Shown here one piece after another: positions 1 through 13,474 of a stretch of 64,000 bases of DNA; within the stretch, counting starts at the first letter, position 1, and each line of letters opens with the position of its first letter. The DNA comes from Bombus terrestris (Eukaryota > Arthropoda > Insecta > Hymenoptera > Apidae), in contig NC_063275.1 of the NCBI RefSeq assembly GCF_910591885.1, positions 1,178,001 through 1,242,000 of the forward strand. Direction: 5' to 3'. The notes under the pieces were generated by a model that was not told the origin of the DNA, did no database searches, and worked only from the letters and a program-made list of their open reading frames with translations. The position numbers and the translations under genes were made by a program.

Positions 1-1668
1 CACCTAGCCGCGATAGCGTGCGCCTCGTGATTTCCTATTATGGCAGCGCAATACCGCGCCAATGAAAGTTGCCCGCGAGAAACTGCAACGACGAATGCAA
101 ACCCGCTGCAGCCAAGAGTTGGCCTCTGCATTATATCGGTGGGTGGATCGAAGTGAATTTAAATTTAAGACCGCAATCGACAAATTGAGTTCCGGGAAGG
201 ATCAATGAGGTTAAGAGCGAAGAAGCGGAATTTCAGGTCGCGTTTTAACGTCGCTGGTCTTGCGGCATTTTAAGAGCTAGTTACAAGGCTCAACGTTTAA
301 GGTAGAGTGGTTGAGTTAGCTGTTGACTTAGTAGCTGTTTTTCCAGATTGTTTCCACTTGATCGTTTCATTTCGCGGCTTCTTTTTGTGCGTAACTAAGC
401 GTGCAAAGAGAATACCGTGTCTCAGTTTGTGAAATTTGTTGTGGTAGAACATTGGTGGTGTTTCGTTTTAACTAGTTTCACTTTGCGTAGAATGGGACAA
501 AGAAAAATAATGTTTTGGTATATGAAATTCCTTCTACTAGAATGATAATGGATTTTCGTGAGGTTGTTTCATCGTGATTGCCTCATTTTCTGGGTTTTCT
601 TCTTTTCGCGTGTAATTAGGCCAAAGAAAAATAATGTGTCGCAGTTTGTGCAGAGTTTTCTGAGGTGGAAGTTAGTTTCGAGCATAATGTTCCTTTGTTT
701 TCTACTTTTATTGTTCGAACAGAATGATACTAATTTGGCGTCGACTGGTTAGATGACGCTGATTAGTAGAAGGAAGCTTCAACTACGTCAAATGGCTTTT
801 TAATTCATTTTCATCGTGATTTAAATTATTCGTCATACTATTTTCTATCTGTCTGTCTGAATTATTACTGATTATTATTTGATTATTATTATTTTTTATC
901 TATCGAATTATTACAATTAGATGTACACAGATTAACGAGAAGTTATGACGAGGTAAAATTAAAATTCTCCTCTCAATTTAATTTCATTTAATTTCATTTC
1001 ACCATTGAAATTAAGTAGTCTATATAATAGGTAATTAAGTAACTTGGTATTTCTACGGGGTGTTACGGTATAGTCTGGCGTTAAGTGTAACTTAGCAGGT
1101 TGTGCAGCACATGTTCTAACTGCATGTTATTAACACGCACAAATTTCAAGTCTTTCAAAGTACACACGTTTATCAAGCAAACAAACGAATATCTTTTCCT
1201 AACACGCAAGAATTTTTCGACGAACTTTCCCTTAATTAAAAGAAATCTTGTTTTCTCGGCGAGCAGACTCATTTGGGAAACTTTCCGTGGAAGCAGCATT
1301 GCTTTGAAATCAAATTCGGTGCAGACAAACTTGGAAATTCCAGTCGAGAAACACCGACTGTCCTAATGAAACCTATTCAACTGAAACGTCCACCTGCCAA
1401 ACCTTTGTTTAATCAATAAAAAATAGAAAAATAGTAATATTAATTATGTAGTGGATCTCCAAATTCCAATAGTATAGTAACAGAAAAATTCATTAATCTA
1501 ATTAATAAGCCACATATATAATAAGATCAGCCTTAGAGCCAATTGTACGTCTAAAATTATTATTCATGCTGTATATATACTAATTTTTTACCAAGTGTAT
1601 GTTTGCAACAAACGACTCGTAGCTTCGATATATTATACATTTGCGGATTGATTTCAAATTTGATTATT
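1..1668. other. AT-rich non-coding stretch, no gene recognised
   Basis: The first ~500 bases are mixed GC and the rest is strongly A/T-rich, with many short runs of A or T. Short open frames at 558-752 and 1100-1366 have no recognisable domain, and both strands are open over parts of 1081-1366, as expected by chance. I see no RNA gene, no clear transposon ends and no tandem array here. Confidence 0.6.
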
Positions 1669-1674
1669 ATAATT

Positions 1675-1918
1675 GTGCCGGCACTTGACAGCAACTAGTG
1701 TCAGACGACGGTAGCGCAGTGGTTAGCGCCTTAGGTTACGAATGTTCGGGATCCGGGTTCAAATCCCGGCGACCGTAGTCCGATTTTTCTTCCACGATAC
1801 AAAAATGAGGAGAAAAGCAGCAGTACCCCAGCAGCGACATCTACACCAGCAACAGCACCTATCTCGGCCTCTACACCAGCAGTAGCACTATCACAACAAC
1901 TATTAACACTTACACCTC
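1675..1918 (+). mobile_element. tRNA-derived SINE-like element, copy 1
   Basis: A 244-bp unit begins GTGCCGGCACT and ends ACACCTC. It is flanked by the short near-direct repeats ATAATT (1669-1674) and ATAATC (1919-1924). Positions 1707-1777 resemble a tRNA gene: an A box TAGCGCAGTGG (1712-1722), a B box GGTTCAAATCC (1756-1766), and an acceptor-like pairing of ACGGT (1708-1712) with ACCGT (1772-1776). No proper anticodon stem can be drawn, so I do not call a functional tRNA. Downstream is a non-tRNA body rich in CAGCAGTACC and ACCAGCAG words. A second copy with the same order of parts and the same end sequences lies at 28878-29109. Shared ends, a Pol III type promoter and no coding capacity fit a SINE. 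The short flanking duplication is unusual for a SINE, so a different non-autonomous element carrying a tRNA segment remains possible. Confidence 0.7.
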
Positions 1919-1938
1919 ATAATCACTCGCATTGTTCA

Positions 1939-2160
1939 TTCGACTGTCCGCGAAGAGACGCGATCGCGAGTATGCGCGTCAAAAAGAGTCGTAAATCTCT
2001 GTTACGATTAGACAATCGTCGTCACGAACTGATCGATCCCTTATTTCGATTAGGATAATGGAGGTGGTTTAATGAGTAGAATGCTTGATTAACAGTTCAA
2101 GGGATATTATATATTTCCAACAACTTTGTAGAGAAGAGAGTTACGCTGGTGTGTAGATAT
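1939..2160 (+). repeat. Unclassified interspersed repeat, copy 1
   Basis: This segment aligns with 20431-20665 in the same orientation. Shared landmarks in order are GAGACGCG, GCGTCAA, GAGTCGTAAAT, GTTACGATT, a GATC-containing stretch, TTATTTCG with TTAGGATAAT, and ATATATTTCC followed by AACTTTGTA. No coding frame or terminal inverted repeat is visible. It begins about 20 bases after the SINE-like element, but the other SINE-like copy has no such neighbour, so the two are probably separate insertions. LTR or terminal sequence of a retroelement is one possibility, and I cannot prove it. Confidence 0.5.
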
Positions 2161-3210
2161 AAGCGAAGTAGGTGACTGACCTGAGGGTGGAAACCCGGTA
2201 AAGAGATGTTGACTATTCTAAAGATGACGAACCGCTGAAGTTCGGTGATGATGCTGCTGCAAAGGAAAACTCTTAGTGATGATCGCCCCACCCCTGATCG
2301 CTTGCGGGTGGAATCCCGGGAAATGTGGGAAAACCCACGTCTCCCAAATTTTTACTTAATGGAGCAATAATCATAATGAACCTCTCGAATCGAAGATGTT
2401 TTATGCCAATTGACGGCCTTAACGGTAAATCAGAAAGCCTCGTTTAATAACAGTTCCTTAAGATTATTGCAGTCCGCTTAATTCTATGTGTACAGCTGGT
2501 GGCCGCCTCAAACGTAAAGAGTCACCGCACGTAACACATATAATTATATTAATCGTTCGTATAATTACAATCATGTTCCACTACAGTGCTAACAAAATTT
2601 CAAACAGCTTCGTATAATGCACGTAATATATGCGTTAAATAATTCCGTGGTAAATGTTCAAATACAAATTTTGTACAGACACTGTGCAAAGAAAAATATA
2701 GCGCGCGATACGTGGCACGTATAACAAAATCTATGGTTTTTCGAACAATGCAGTCCTTACCGTGTCATTAGACCTTGAGCACGATACTTAATCTTTCCAC
2801 AATCGCGTCTAAGATCGTTCGATAAATATCGGCCTTGTTTCGACGTTTCCGTAGAAATTCCTCTGCTTTACGGGCTCGCCTTTGTAGAGTCGTAAATTGG
2901 AAATTTAGCTGGCGTGGACAATCTTGGAAAATGGATGTTTCCAACCGCGGATTCATCGAGCGAACATGATTTAGCTTCTTTCAGCTTTTGAGGAGCTTAT
3001 AACGCCAATTCAGTTCCCATAATTTCAAATTACAGCTTACGCCACAAATCTTTTAATGTGACTCGATTTAATATGTCTTTGGAACGCGTTTCTCGATGAA
3101 TTTCTTGAGTTTGAAAATTTTAAGAAATATTTGAAATTTACTTTTCCATTACTATGGAAACGTAACGTAACGTAAAGGTTATTAGGCTATCGTGTTCAGA
3201 ATTATCTCGT
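2161..3210. other. Non-coding stretch between repeats
   Basis: Positions 2161-2340 carry two loosely similar GGGTGGAA-CCCGG words (near 2185 and 2310) and could be a continuation of the preceding repeat. The remainder is A/T-rich without a recognisable gene. A 62-codon charged open frame on the minus strand (2768-2956) has no known domain and no flanking support. Confidence 0.5.
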
Positions 3211-3312
3211 TTAACCCCTTCCCGTACTTTAGCGAGTCAGACTCGCGATGAAGATTTTAGCCCAAACATGAATATCGCGAGTCTGATTCGCTAAAGTACG
3301 GGAAGGGGTTAA
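3211..3312. mobile_element. Short palindromic MITE with TTAA ends
   Basis: This 102-bp element begins TTAACCCCTTCCCGTACTTT and ends with the reverse complement of that arm, followed by AAGGGGTTAA. The two arms match over about 37 bases with very few mismatches (AGCGAGTCAGACTCGCGAT against ATCGCGAGTCTGATTCGCT) around a loop of about 28 bases. TTAA at both edges is the target-site duplication of the piggyBac superfamily, so a piggyBac-type MITE is the best class. A transcript would fold into one long hairpin. It has no coding capacity. Confidence 0.75.
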
Positions 3313-6300
3313 ATTTCTGGACAATTTCGGAACTCGTGACTTGTTCCAAAGAAACTGAAGAAACTATAATATCGAAAACAGTTAAAACAGACATGTAATA
3401 TCAAAATGATATTTTATATTCTAATATATCAATTTTAGACTTATTGTTATTCAATTGATATTCTATTTAATGTAATATTGTTACTCTATTATTATGCTAT
3501 TATACATATTATTATATCATGTTATTATTCTACTATAATTATGTTACTTGGTTAATTAATTGCGAAAGAAATCTCTAGACGATTAAAATGGTGCTCAAAA
3601 AAAAAAAAAAAAAACAATCCTGAAACTGAAATAAAAATTCGTAGATGTATAACATATACTTCGAAATTTCGTGGAATTTCTTTCGAAACTTTCAGTGAAC
3701 GATATTCTCGAAGCTAATTGCTTCGTAAGATTTCGAAGATTCCGCGAGTGCTTCGGCCGACGCGACGTATGCCAAATTGGCCGAACAGCTGCATCGCTCG
3801 TGTAATCCCACCGTTTGGCTTTTCGCAATTCCATGGAGCGCACGAGTGGAGATTTCCAGTGTCTCTGGAATAAGGGTAGAATGCTAAAACGAATTGAATG
3901 AGTGCGAGAGAAGGGGACGATACTCGATTTCGCAAAATTAGGTTGCAGTTTCCCTTTCTTTATTCATTCTCGCGTGAACAGACAAAGAGTTTCAAGTTAG
4001 ACCCTGCAGCTTCTTAGCTTCGTATCGAAAACTTTCACGACAAAACTTGGAAGATCATTAGAAAATTAAGAAAACTTTCTAGATTTATTATTCCATTCGA
4101 ATCGCTGGACTGTGAAGAGCCTACATATTCGATATTATGATAATGATTTTATCATTTTGATATGATCAAGTTAATTCTCATTTTGTTCGTGTATAATCGT
4201 TCGTTATTGTCATTTGATCAATATTTTCATCGAGTTTCAGCGAAACGTTTTCGCGTGATGCCTTGCACAGCTTGCAAACCGGAAAATTTCTTTGACTTAC
4301 CACGACGAGACTAGCAATTATTTCTAAATTTAAATTCTCTTACTAGCTCGACATTTTTTACTCAATTCGAAAACTTCGACTTTCTCCGCCGCATTCCGTG
4401 AAATAAAATATCACTTGAAGCATCATACAAATGTAAGCTCTATAGAATTCAAATTACCCGCCAACCGACATTTTTACTCTTGTTCTGTTTTACCGGCAGT
4501 CATTTGCCGAATAGAATAAATCGATCTCCAATTTTGCAAATAAAATTTGAAGTAGATTTGTTATCAACTGTTATTGTATTTAATTTAATTATTCCAAAAA
4601 TAAACAATAATAAACAATAAAATAACAAAAATGAACAAGAACGAGGAAATTAAATAACGTTCCTATTCCTCTAACCTTTTCACGGTTAAACGAGCCGTTC
4701 AGAAGCTAATTGATCGACTCCACTTTTTATCGATTCCTCAGTGTCGTTACATAAGTACACGATTAATATTCTTTCTTAATCCTTATAATTCCTTATTCTT
4801 CCTTGATCCTTAAAACACGAATTGGGAAAGCACTGTTCGCAACATCGCCGCTAGAGCGCGCATATCTATGAACATTTATACTACGAGTTATTCTACCATT
4901 AAAAAAATGGATTTTAAGTAGCAACTTTCCTTCGTTTGCTACATATTACAAGTAGCTAATTCATTCGTTCAATATTTCTTTCCATATTACACGCACTTTT
5001 GCGCGTTGAAATGTTTATTAATCGTTTATTATTAGATTTAGGCAAAGTTTTATGCATTTGTAGAAAATTCGATGCTGCAAAACGATACAAAATACTCATA
5101 TTACACAAAACATAAAAAATATTAGAAATATCGTGTTCGTTGTATTATCCAGTAAATAAGACAATCGCCTACTATTCGTCTTTTCAATCCTATTCGTAAA
5201 AATATGAAGATGAATATCAGTTTTAATAACTTTAGTCATCATTTTCCTCTGCTTTTCAATTTATCCAGTCGATGAACGTGACTTCGGAATGACTAGAGTT
5301 TGCAACGTGGTGGAAGAGAAGAACAAAATGTTTTCTGCAAGCTACTATTTGCGAATACGTAAACGAGTGGAACGCGTGAATTACCAGCAGAGCGGAAACC
5401 GCGAGGATAAATTCCTTGGCGTCGCGGTGCCTTTGACCTCTTCATCGTTGCCCTAGGTCGAGAGAGGTGAAATTCAACGCGCACGGACGTAACAAAGCTT
5501 CCTACGTCTGGCAACCCTTTCGGGTTTGCTATCACTCTATCCCCTTTCCATCTACGTTTCTGTCTTCCTCTCGTTCTCTGTCTGTTTCAATTTTGCCCCG
5601 CCGGTCCTTGACTCCTGGCGGATTTCAGCCGTTCGCGATGCGAATTTTCTGTACCGTTAGAAGGGAAATATTATGAAATCATTACGAGGAACTGAGAAAC
5701 TGGCGAAAATTGATATTAGTTAGCTTAATTACCGGGATGTTAGGGTGGAGCTGAGTAAACTGAGGAGAAGCTTCGCGTTTACCTTTGCTTCCGGTTGTTG
5801 TCCCTTCGTGTTTTTAGTGGTCGAGTGTTTATTTGACGTTTCAGGCAGCCGAAGAAATTTCTTAATTATCTAAAAGGATAATTCAAACAAGAGATATACC
5901 CGCGTCCATGTCGATTAATTCTAATTTGGTCATTTTCGATATATCCATGTTTGTTGGCTACTTGCTAATTTGATTTCGAAATTTCGTGATATTAGGTTAA
6001 TACGTTCCTCGAATAAAGTTTCACGTATTTGTTTAGAGGAAAAATAGTTTTTACATAATTGTCCATTCTTTTCCATCGAGTAATCTTCGTGGGCTAATTT
6101 GAGATGTATAAAATTCTCAGTTTTTCAATTGTAAACATTGTTCGAATAGTATGTTTAATTATTTCTTGAACGTGTTATAATATTATTTTATTAAATGTAG
6201 TTATTATTTTAGTTATTATATTCTACAAAATATTATTATTATTGTGACAACATACTCGTTGGCTCTTAAGCTTTGCAAGTTTATAGTCGATATTTACGTG

Positions 6301-8903
6301 CACGAGTGTTAGAAACTCTTGTACCAAACATGCTTTTTATTATAGATTTTGAACAATAATTTACTCTGAATTATATGTATACACAGATTTATGGACTTTC
6401 TAACAATTCCTAATCAAGCAGCGATACGCTGGTAATATTAACTTAAATTATTTAACTTTCAAGATGTAGATGTGGAATCTGGACCAAACAATTTTCCACG
6501 TTGCTCTTTTCTCTTCGATATTTCTCAACCCTTAAAACGCAGATACGAACCAGTGGTTGGAGTCTTTCAACATTGAAAACTCTTCTCTCGACCCGCTGTC
6601 GTCGTCGAAAAATTCGCCCTTCTCTCAGTTACTGCTTTGCGTCGAGCGAGAGAAAGTTCGATCCGCGAAGTAACGGAAAGAATTGATTTAGCGAAGTCTG
6701 TAATGAGTTGATTGCAGAGGATTCTCTGTGCCGTAACTTTCGAGCGACGCTGCCTTAAATTGCATTCGTTACGGGGCCCGACCCGCGCAATTTGATTTTC
6801 GAAATATCACCGTGCCACCCCCGTTCGGTTCGTCCCCCTTTCTCTTCATTCCCTTCGACTATCGAAGATCCGCCGCCAGCACGAAGCGGCAAAATTCGAT
6901 TTTAGGCATTTGTGTATGGGTCATCCACGCGAGTTGGTCAAACTCAGCGACGCGCGTGCACGAGAATTTCCAATGACTTGGCAAGGATATTCTATTTTTC
7001 TCCTCTTCCTCGTTTCTCCTTTCTTTTTTCATTTTTTTATCTAGTCTGACTGGAAAATCTGCGTTTCACGTTCCACGAGGCGCGTTTCGAGGACTGGTTA
7101 ACGCGTCAGAAATTGCGTGAACCATCGGTGGTTCACGGTATACTTTTCATTCAGACTGTGCCAGTTAATCTGTGCGAAACAAAGCTTCATCGTCAAGTGC
7201 TTCAGAATGTAATCGGTCTAGGTATAATTAAAGCGTATAATATGATTACTATACCATGGGCTATCGATGATCCACGCACCCTGAATGACGAATTGCATAA
7301 AAAGTGCGGAGTTCAGTGTGTTAAGAGAAAGGAAAAACGAAGAGCAGAAACCGATGATTGGAATGTACTCGTGACACGAAAGAGAACGCTTTTGATATTT
7401 AGTGTTTGTAATAAAATAACAAAGGGGGAAAAGTGTTTTTGGAGGAAAGTCTTTTCCAAAATGATGTTCAGTATTTGACTGATTTATTGTTGCCATTCTA
7501 TGCTTATCTTACTTTTTTTACTTTAAAGTTTCTTTCCCAAATGGTGCTTCTAAAGATCTTTTTTCAAGAATAATATAAGTTTCAAATTGGCTCATAGAAT
7601 TCCCTTAGAACATCGTTCAAGATTGCACTTACTATTACAAAGAAAATTCATTATTTCATAGTTTCGTTAAATTTATAATTTTACAATATTACCGTTATGA
7701 AGTTCAAACTTGGAAAGTTTATAATTAGACTTTAACATGAAACTAAGTGGCGAAATATCTGTCCAACACTTGTTCGAAGTATCTTTCCAAAAGATTGTTT
7801 CTTATCGTACAAGCAGAGATAAAAGATCTTCTACACTAATTATATAACTTTTCGCCCCTTATCCGCAATTTGAATCGGCAAGATGGATCCGCAAGCGTTG
7901 CAGCAACTCATCGAGATACTAAACGCGATACTCGTGCTCGATCCGCGTAAACGCTCGCACGGCAAACACAGGTTCCGTACACAGAGAGAACGTATTAATT
8001 GCTCGCGGATCGACCGCACGATTCTGATTCTGTGCAATTACGCGCGTTCAGCTCGTCGTCCGGGACCGCAGCAGCTCGTCTCGACGGCCCTTGGGAATCG
8101 TTAACCATCTCCAAACTTTGCCCATTCGCGAAACTGCCTCCACAGCCTCTCCGTGCTTCTCTCTTTTCTCTCTTTCGATGCTTCCTGCGCTTAATTTTCC
8201 TTTCATTCTGCACGGGAAACGACGTTCAACGATGCTCCACGGCCTCGTGAAAAACATCGCGATAGCCTGATTACACGAACTATACACCGTGGTTCTCTAT
8301 TTTCTGCGAGCAAAGCGCCGGAATAGACAAGGGAAGCTTGTTTAGACGATGGAGAAGATTTCGCGGATGTAGCTACTTGCAATTAGATTTCACTTAAAAA
8401 AAAAAAAAGAGAAAATGTGTAGGTAGTTGGATCAAGATAGAAAATGATGGAAGCACGCTCTACTTTACTCAAAGTTTCATCAATGTAGATACATTTCTAC
8501 TATTCTTTGTCATACTTCTCATATTTTTATTACGAGGCAGAATTTTTCAGCATTTACTACCGTATTTAAAGGATCGATTTCTATAAAATAAAAAGCAGAG
8601 CGTAGAATCGAATACCATAGATATAAAATCAAAAAAAAAAAAAGGAAAAGAAACAGAACTGAGAGTTTCTTGCTTAAAATTAAACGACTGCCTGCAATAT
8701 TTGTGGGATCGGTGGTCAAAAGCGTGGAATATTCGGTGCAATAATTCCTCGGTCTAATTTCGATCGTTCGTCGGGCCTCGGCTGAGACGGAACAGAAAAG
8801 TTTCACGGCCGGTTACGTCGCGTATATACAGCCAGTCTGCTGGAATTTAATTCTCGAAAGAGGAACTGAACATGGGGATAGAGAAAGAGAGGAGACAGAG
8901 AAA
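3313..8903. other. Long AT-rich non-coding stretch
   Basis: A run of about 18 A lies at 3597-3614. GC-richer patches lie at about 3700-3850, 5330-5480, 6730-6960 and 7860-8240. Several overlapping short frames exist on both strands in the 7840-8290 patch, which is what GC-rich non-coding DNA produces. The largest frame (7113-7478, 121 codons, non-ATG start) contains nothing I recognise. I see no RNA gene, no LTR and no transposon ends. Confidence 0.5.
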
Positions 8904-8937
8904 GACAGACAGACAGACAGACAAATAGACAGACAAA
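8904..8937 (+). repeat. (GACA)n microsatellite
   Basis: A short run of GACA tetranucleotides, lightly interrupted by an AAATA segment, lies in a purine-rich GA background that extends over about 8870-8990. This is simple sequence with no coding meaning. Confidence 0.8.
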
Positions 8938-10546
8938 GCGAGGAAGAGAAGGTGTGTGCAGAATAGAGGAAGAGAGGGATGAAAATGGAGGTTGGTTCTA
9001 GGAGGTGGAACTAGGAGGTTGGCTGGCGTGATCGATTGCCTGAGACTGCGCCAGTTCCGAACCGCTTCTTGCTCTCGTCAGACCTGTTACAAAAACCTGG
9101 AAGAGGCGCACTTGCACACGTGCAGGCCACGTGCATGTGAAGACGTCGTTGAAGGCACGGCCAGCAATCGATTGACACCGCTGCCCGATCAACGAGACTC
9201 GACCTACCGTGAGGGTTAAACCATTTTATACTCTGTGCTTCTGCTTTTTCTTTATGTTCTACAAGGCTATATATATATATAATAATATAAATATAATTAT
9301 AATTGATAATAAAAACGTACCAAGATAATAAATAGGTGGTTGGACTGCAGCTTTTATGTGAAATTCAAAGACTTCAATTTCTATTTAACTTTCACTTTGT
9401 TAACTACGCTGAGAAAAATATGAATTTGCCTAAGTATTCGTAGTGTACAGATGATAATAATGTTGTTTGCAAGTGCCTCACTAAAGGAAATAAAGAGAGA
9501 TATTACATAGACCTGATATATACGGGGTGGTGATATTATTTTTGTCATATATCGAAAAAGTATGGGACAGAAATGATGATAAGAAACAGAAAATTTTGTA
9601 CTAAATTGTACAACTTTTTCAATTGCAGACCATTAAGTGCAGATATTATCAATTTTGTACTATTTGACAGTGTTTTCGTAGCTGTAAAAATTTGGTACTA
9701 CGAAGATAAATATATATAGAATCTTATTAGACAAAGAAAGTTTCATTGGAAAATAAGAATATGTGTCGATATAATTCTCCAATCACTGTAACCTTTTTAT
9801 AAATGTTTTTATCTTCTCGATTTATTTACGTGAAACGGAAGATTCGTCGATAGTATTTTTCAGAAAAATCGAAGAAGGCATTTTAGTAAAATTTAGCGAG
9901 GAACAGAGCCGGGCCAATGTGTTTGGGACGGTGGTGAAAATTTTTCGCAACGTTAGCGGCAACGTATGCAAAGCCACGAGTGGCAATTCTCGCGCGGGCG
10001 GAACCAGATCAGCCTCTGTGTGGGCCTATGTACACGCAACGGGGGTGCACGAGGACGGGGGTTGCCCCAGCAAGAGCTCTCGAGAGCAGTTGCGCGAGAC
10101 ATAGCACGAAATCCAGTTTTGAAACTGGCACAAACCGCGCTGCGATGAAAAGAGGGTAACGTTGCTGCCTCTTCTTCTTTTTTAGTCCTCTGTCTTTCGT
10201 GAAAAGTCGTTATGGGACGAGAAGAAACGTCTCTTGAATGTGAGAAAAAAAGGAACAAAGGAGAGAAACGAAGAAAAAAGAAGAAATAGGAAGGACGACT
10301 GTAAATTAGACTCGAGTACTATTCGAATGAAATATTTGAGGAATTATTATTTCAATACTATTTTGCTTTAGATCACTTTACTTAATTGAATGTTTTTTTT
10401 TAATGATTATACATTTTATTAGAATACTATTTTCGAAGAAATATCTCTCGATATCTCGATCTGTTGATTAGTTTCTGATTCTATTCGCCTTCAAATACAG
10501 AATATAATTTCAATACCAGAACATAATCGAACATCTATTGCATGTA
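8938..10546. other. Non-coding stretch with one GC-rich island
   Basis: A purine-rich then mixed segment lies at 8940-9220. It is followed by very A/T-rich DNA with a TA-rich tract at about 9265-9305. A GC-richer island lies at 9900-10150, where short frames are open on both strands. I found no gene, no clear mobile-element end and no RNA. Confidence 0.5.
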
Positions 10547-10620
10547 TTGGATTATTAGGTAGATTATTCGATCATTAGGTGGTAATGACAAAATCCGCAA
10601 TCGCATAGTTGCCAACCCAA
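10547..10620 (-). mobile_element. Minimal mariner remnant (ITR relic)
   Basis: Read on the minus strand, the segment starts TTGGGTTGGCAACTATG and continues with GATTGCGG and ATTTTGTCATTACC, the inverted-repeat end of a mariner-type transposon. The opposite edge is a weaker TTGG-containing end. TA dinucleotides flank both sides (10545-10546 and 10621-10622), the usual mariner target duplication. The same GGATTTTGTCATTA core and the same collapsed architecture occur at 51370-51426, and an intact single end is present at 15083. No transposase is left. Confidence 0.65.
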
Positions 10621-10622
10621 TA

Positions 10623-12674
10623 TTATTTCGTTAGAACATATTCTCGCTAAAAATATAATTCCACATTAACAACGTTATTTAATATTTTACGATTTAACAT
10701 GGATGGTCAATGTGTTTGAAACAAATTACATTCGAACAGTCGCTTTCCTAGTAACAACAACTTGGACGAGTACTTAATTTAAAAAATCATAAAAGAACAA
10801 TAATTCTGAGGGCAAATACGTTTCAAATATAATTTACCTATATTCTACGCTGAAATAGTTTACCTTTATCTTAACTAAAATAAACGTAAACCTTCTGTAG
10901 ATAACACGGTCCTCGGCTGTTTCTCTTCCTTTTCTCCCTCACGCGAGGAAGCTCGTATTTCATCACGCGACAGGCCACTGAAAAAAATGCAGAGAAAGTA
11001 ATATAACCTGCAGGAAGACCTTCATTTCGAGCAATTATGACGCCCTTTGAGGTCATTCCGGCCAGGAGGCGCAGCTCATGGCGCGCCGTCTATTTTGCGC
11101 CCCTGCTATTCGCCACGGTTTATAAAAACTCGTTTCCACGCGAACCTGACCGCCTCCAAGATGAGAGGGTAATAAGTGAGTGAAGATTTGTGCCTCTTTC
11201 ATTTCACTCTTCTCTCCGTCCTCAAACGCCATGTCTTATGTAGCCTCGTTTATATGAATTTAAGGTTTTATTTTTTTCAAGTGTTTTTCCTGGGATGATT
11301 TGAGAAAGGGTTGTGTTGGTGGAAAGGGCTGCAGGAATTATGTTGATAAAGTTGGAAGTGACTAGGTTCGATGAAAAAGACTGGAGAATTTTGAGGGAGG
11401 TTTTTAGATGGATAGCAGGGATTGATGGTTCTCCTATGAAGATTGAGATGATAAAATTTAATACCTGAAATTCTATTTAATTTTTAAACTACAAATGCTT
11501 ACATCGTAACTTAATTTATAATTAGTCTGAAATCTGATATTTAGAATTTTACTAAAAGAAAACAAAAAAAGAAGAAAACAACAGTAAATTTGAATAATAA
11601 TTTAATTTATAGGTTTTCTAATGAAATTCTACATAGATTGAAATAATAAAAATTGATTTTTAGTCTAACTTTTGAGTTGTAATTTATTACGGTCTTATTC
11701 TTCCTATTGAAACATAGAAAATAATAATTATAGTAAATAAATTTTCTGATTCCACGTATAACAATGTACTAACAAGATACAATAATACTATGAAAGATTA
11801 AAAAAATAAAATTACAAAAAATACGTAACAACTGGTAGCTCGTGTGGCGTTACAGAGCTTGAAACTTGGAAAGATCTTAGAAACAATTAATTAACGTGCC
11901 AGCAATAACGAAGAGACAAAGTAAATCAAACCTTATGAAACAAATTGAAAGAAGCTCGCAACAATTCCCAACTACGCGTTGATCGAATAAAATTAGAAAC
12001 TGCAGAATCGTAAAATTTCAGACGCGGCAACTTGAAGCAGCTACCAGGGAATAGGAAATACTTGGATCGCGATATCATAATCCCGGTTAACGCGATCTCG
12101 TTTGCAAGAACGAGATGATTTCACGCGTTTCTGTTAGCTAGCGATCTATACACGCGAACACGTCACACCAACCAATATACGTTGAAAACGTGCTGGTTGG
12201 ATCGTATAGGAGTTTCTTTCATCGTCTCCGACAATCCTCCAGCCACCCCTTTGTGCTATCAGCCGGATTACAGGTTATCGATTATTGTTATTGTTATCGC
12301 AGCTGCTATTATCCACGCCACGATTTTCGCCGCGAATATTCCGAAACCGGAACGTCCTGGAAACGATGGCTGCGGTGCAGGGATCTGTTTGCAGGATTTT
12401 AGCCTGAATTTCTCTTGCTGTATGGTGCTCGTTGTTCGAGGAAATTGTAAAAGGTGGAAGAAAAGCTTGCAAGCTTTCCGGAGAATTAGAAATTTGAAAT
12501 TGTAATTGGAGTGTTGTGTATCGGTTAATGTTTCTAACGTGTTAGCAGAATTGGAAAGTTTCTGATTAATCAGTTTATTGTACTATGATCTGTATATTTG
12601 TTAATAAATATTTTTATGTCAAGTAAAAGTTGTTTGAACAGCGTTGCTTTCGGTTGCACATGAAATGTAGCAAT
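10623..12674. other. Non-coding stretch
   Basis: Mostly A/T-rich. A GC-richer patch at 11040-11160 contains TATAAAAA (11121-11128), which resembles a TATA box but has no convincing initiator at the expected distance. A 107-codon frame at 12182-12505 has a hydrophobic run produced by an ATT/GTT/GCT-rich simple tract. It begins at a non-ATG codon and is not recognised as a gene. Confidence 0.5.
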
Positions 12675-13448
12675 TTAACACTTTGACTGCCACGCCGAAA
12701 TCACATGTTTCACTCAGGACACCACGGGAGTATTTTTATTATTCAAAGCATATAATGGCAAAATTATTAAATATTATTATGTTTTATATTATATTTTTAT
12801 TTTATATTATATTTATATATATTATTAATTATTAAATATTAAATTAATAATAAATTGATGATGTAAGACAACATTCTTCCCCAATGGACCGTTTATCTTA
12901 TTGGTGGTCACGGATGACCCCGTGGCGCCTTGTTAACAGTTGATAGCGACATATTATAACAAGGCTTCGTTTATTTAAACAAACCATTCGTTATTTCGTC
13001 GCAAGCAAAACGTGCAGAATATATTGTTGAAGCGTTAGAAGATATTGTAGAAGATATTAGTAACCAGTATTTGCTCATTCTATATATAATAGTAAGGTGT
13101 AGTAGTAATGTGCACACCTCTAACTTCAACTGTATGATTATAAAGCAGCATTTACGATTATTTTCTAAGCTGTGTTTATAATAATATTATCCCTCAAAGA
13201 TATGGATGCAAACACAGTGCACCGTTAGATGCAAGATTTGTTCTCATATTTTTTTTTTTTTTTTTTTTATATTGATGTTCTAATAAAAATGTTTAATTGT
13301 TTAATGGGGCACTTTTTATTTCAAAATATCTTCTATTTATCGGTTATATTTAAAATGTCCTAACTGTCAATTTTCATACAATTTTTACAATTGTAAGAAT
13401 TTCAAACGCTCCGGTCGCCAATGACCACCATGGCGTCACAAGAGAAAC
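12675..13448 (+). mobile_element. TTAA-ended non-autonomous repeat, copy 1
   Basis: The left edge is TTAACACTTTGACTGCCACG (12675-12694). The body aligns in inverted orientation with 48896-49543. Shared landmarks include the initial CACTTTRACTGCCACGCCG, the segment GGACCGTTTATCTTATTGGT, a GCAAGCAAAACG word, a poly(T) tract of about 20 bases (ending 13268), and the right-hand words CCAATGA and GTCACA. Copy 1 is longer because of an A/T-rich expansion near 12750-12850. There is no transposase frame. TTAA at the left edge and a GTCAYNGGYGACC-like subterminal word suggest a piggyBac-type family. The right end is poorly preserved, so that boundary is approximate. Confidence 0.65.
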
Positions 13449-13474
13449 CGTGGCGAAGAAATGCATTTTTTGAG

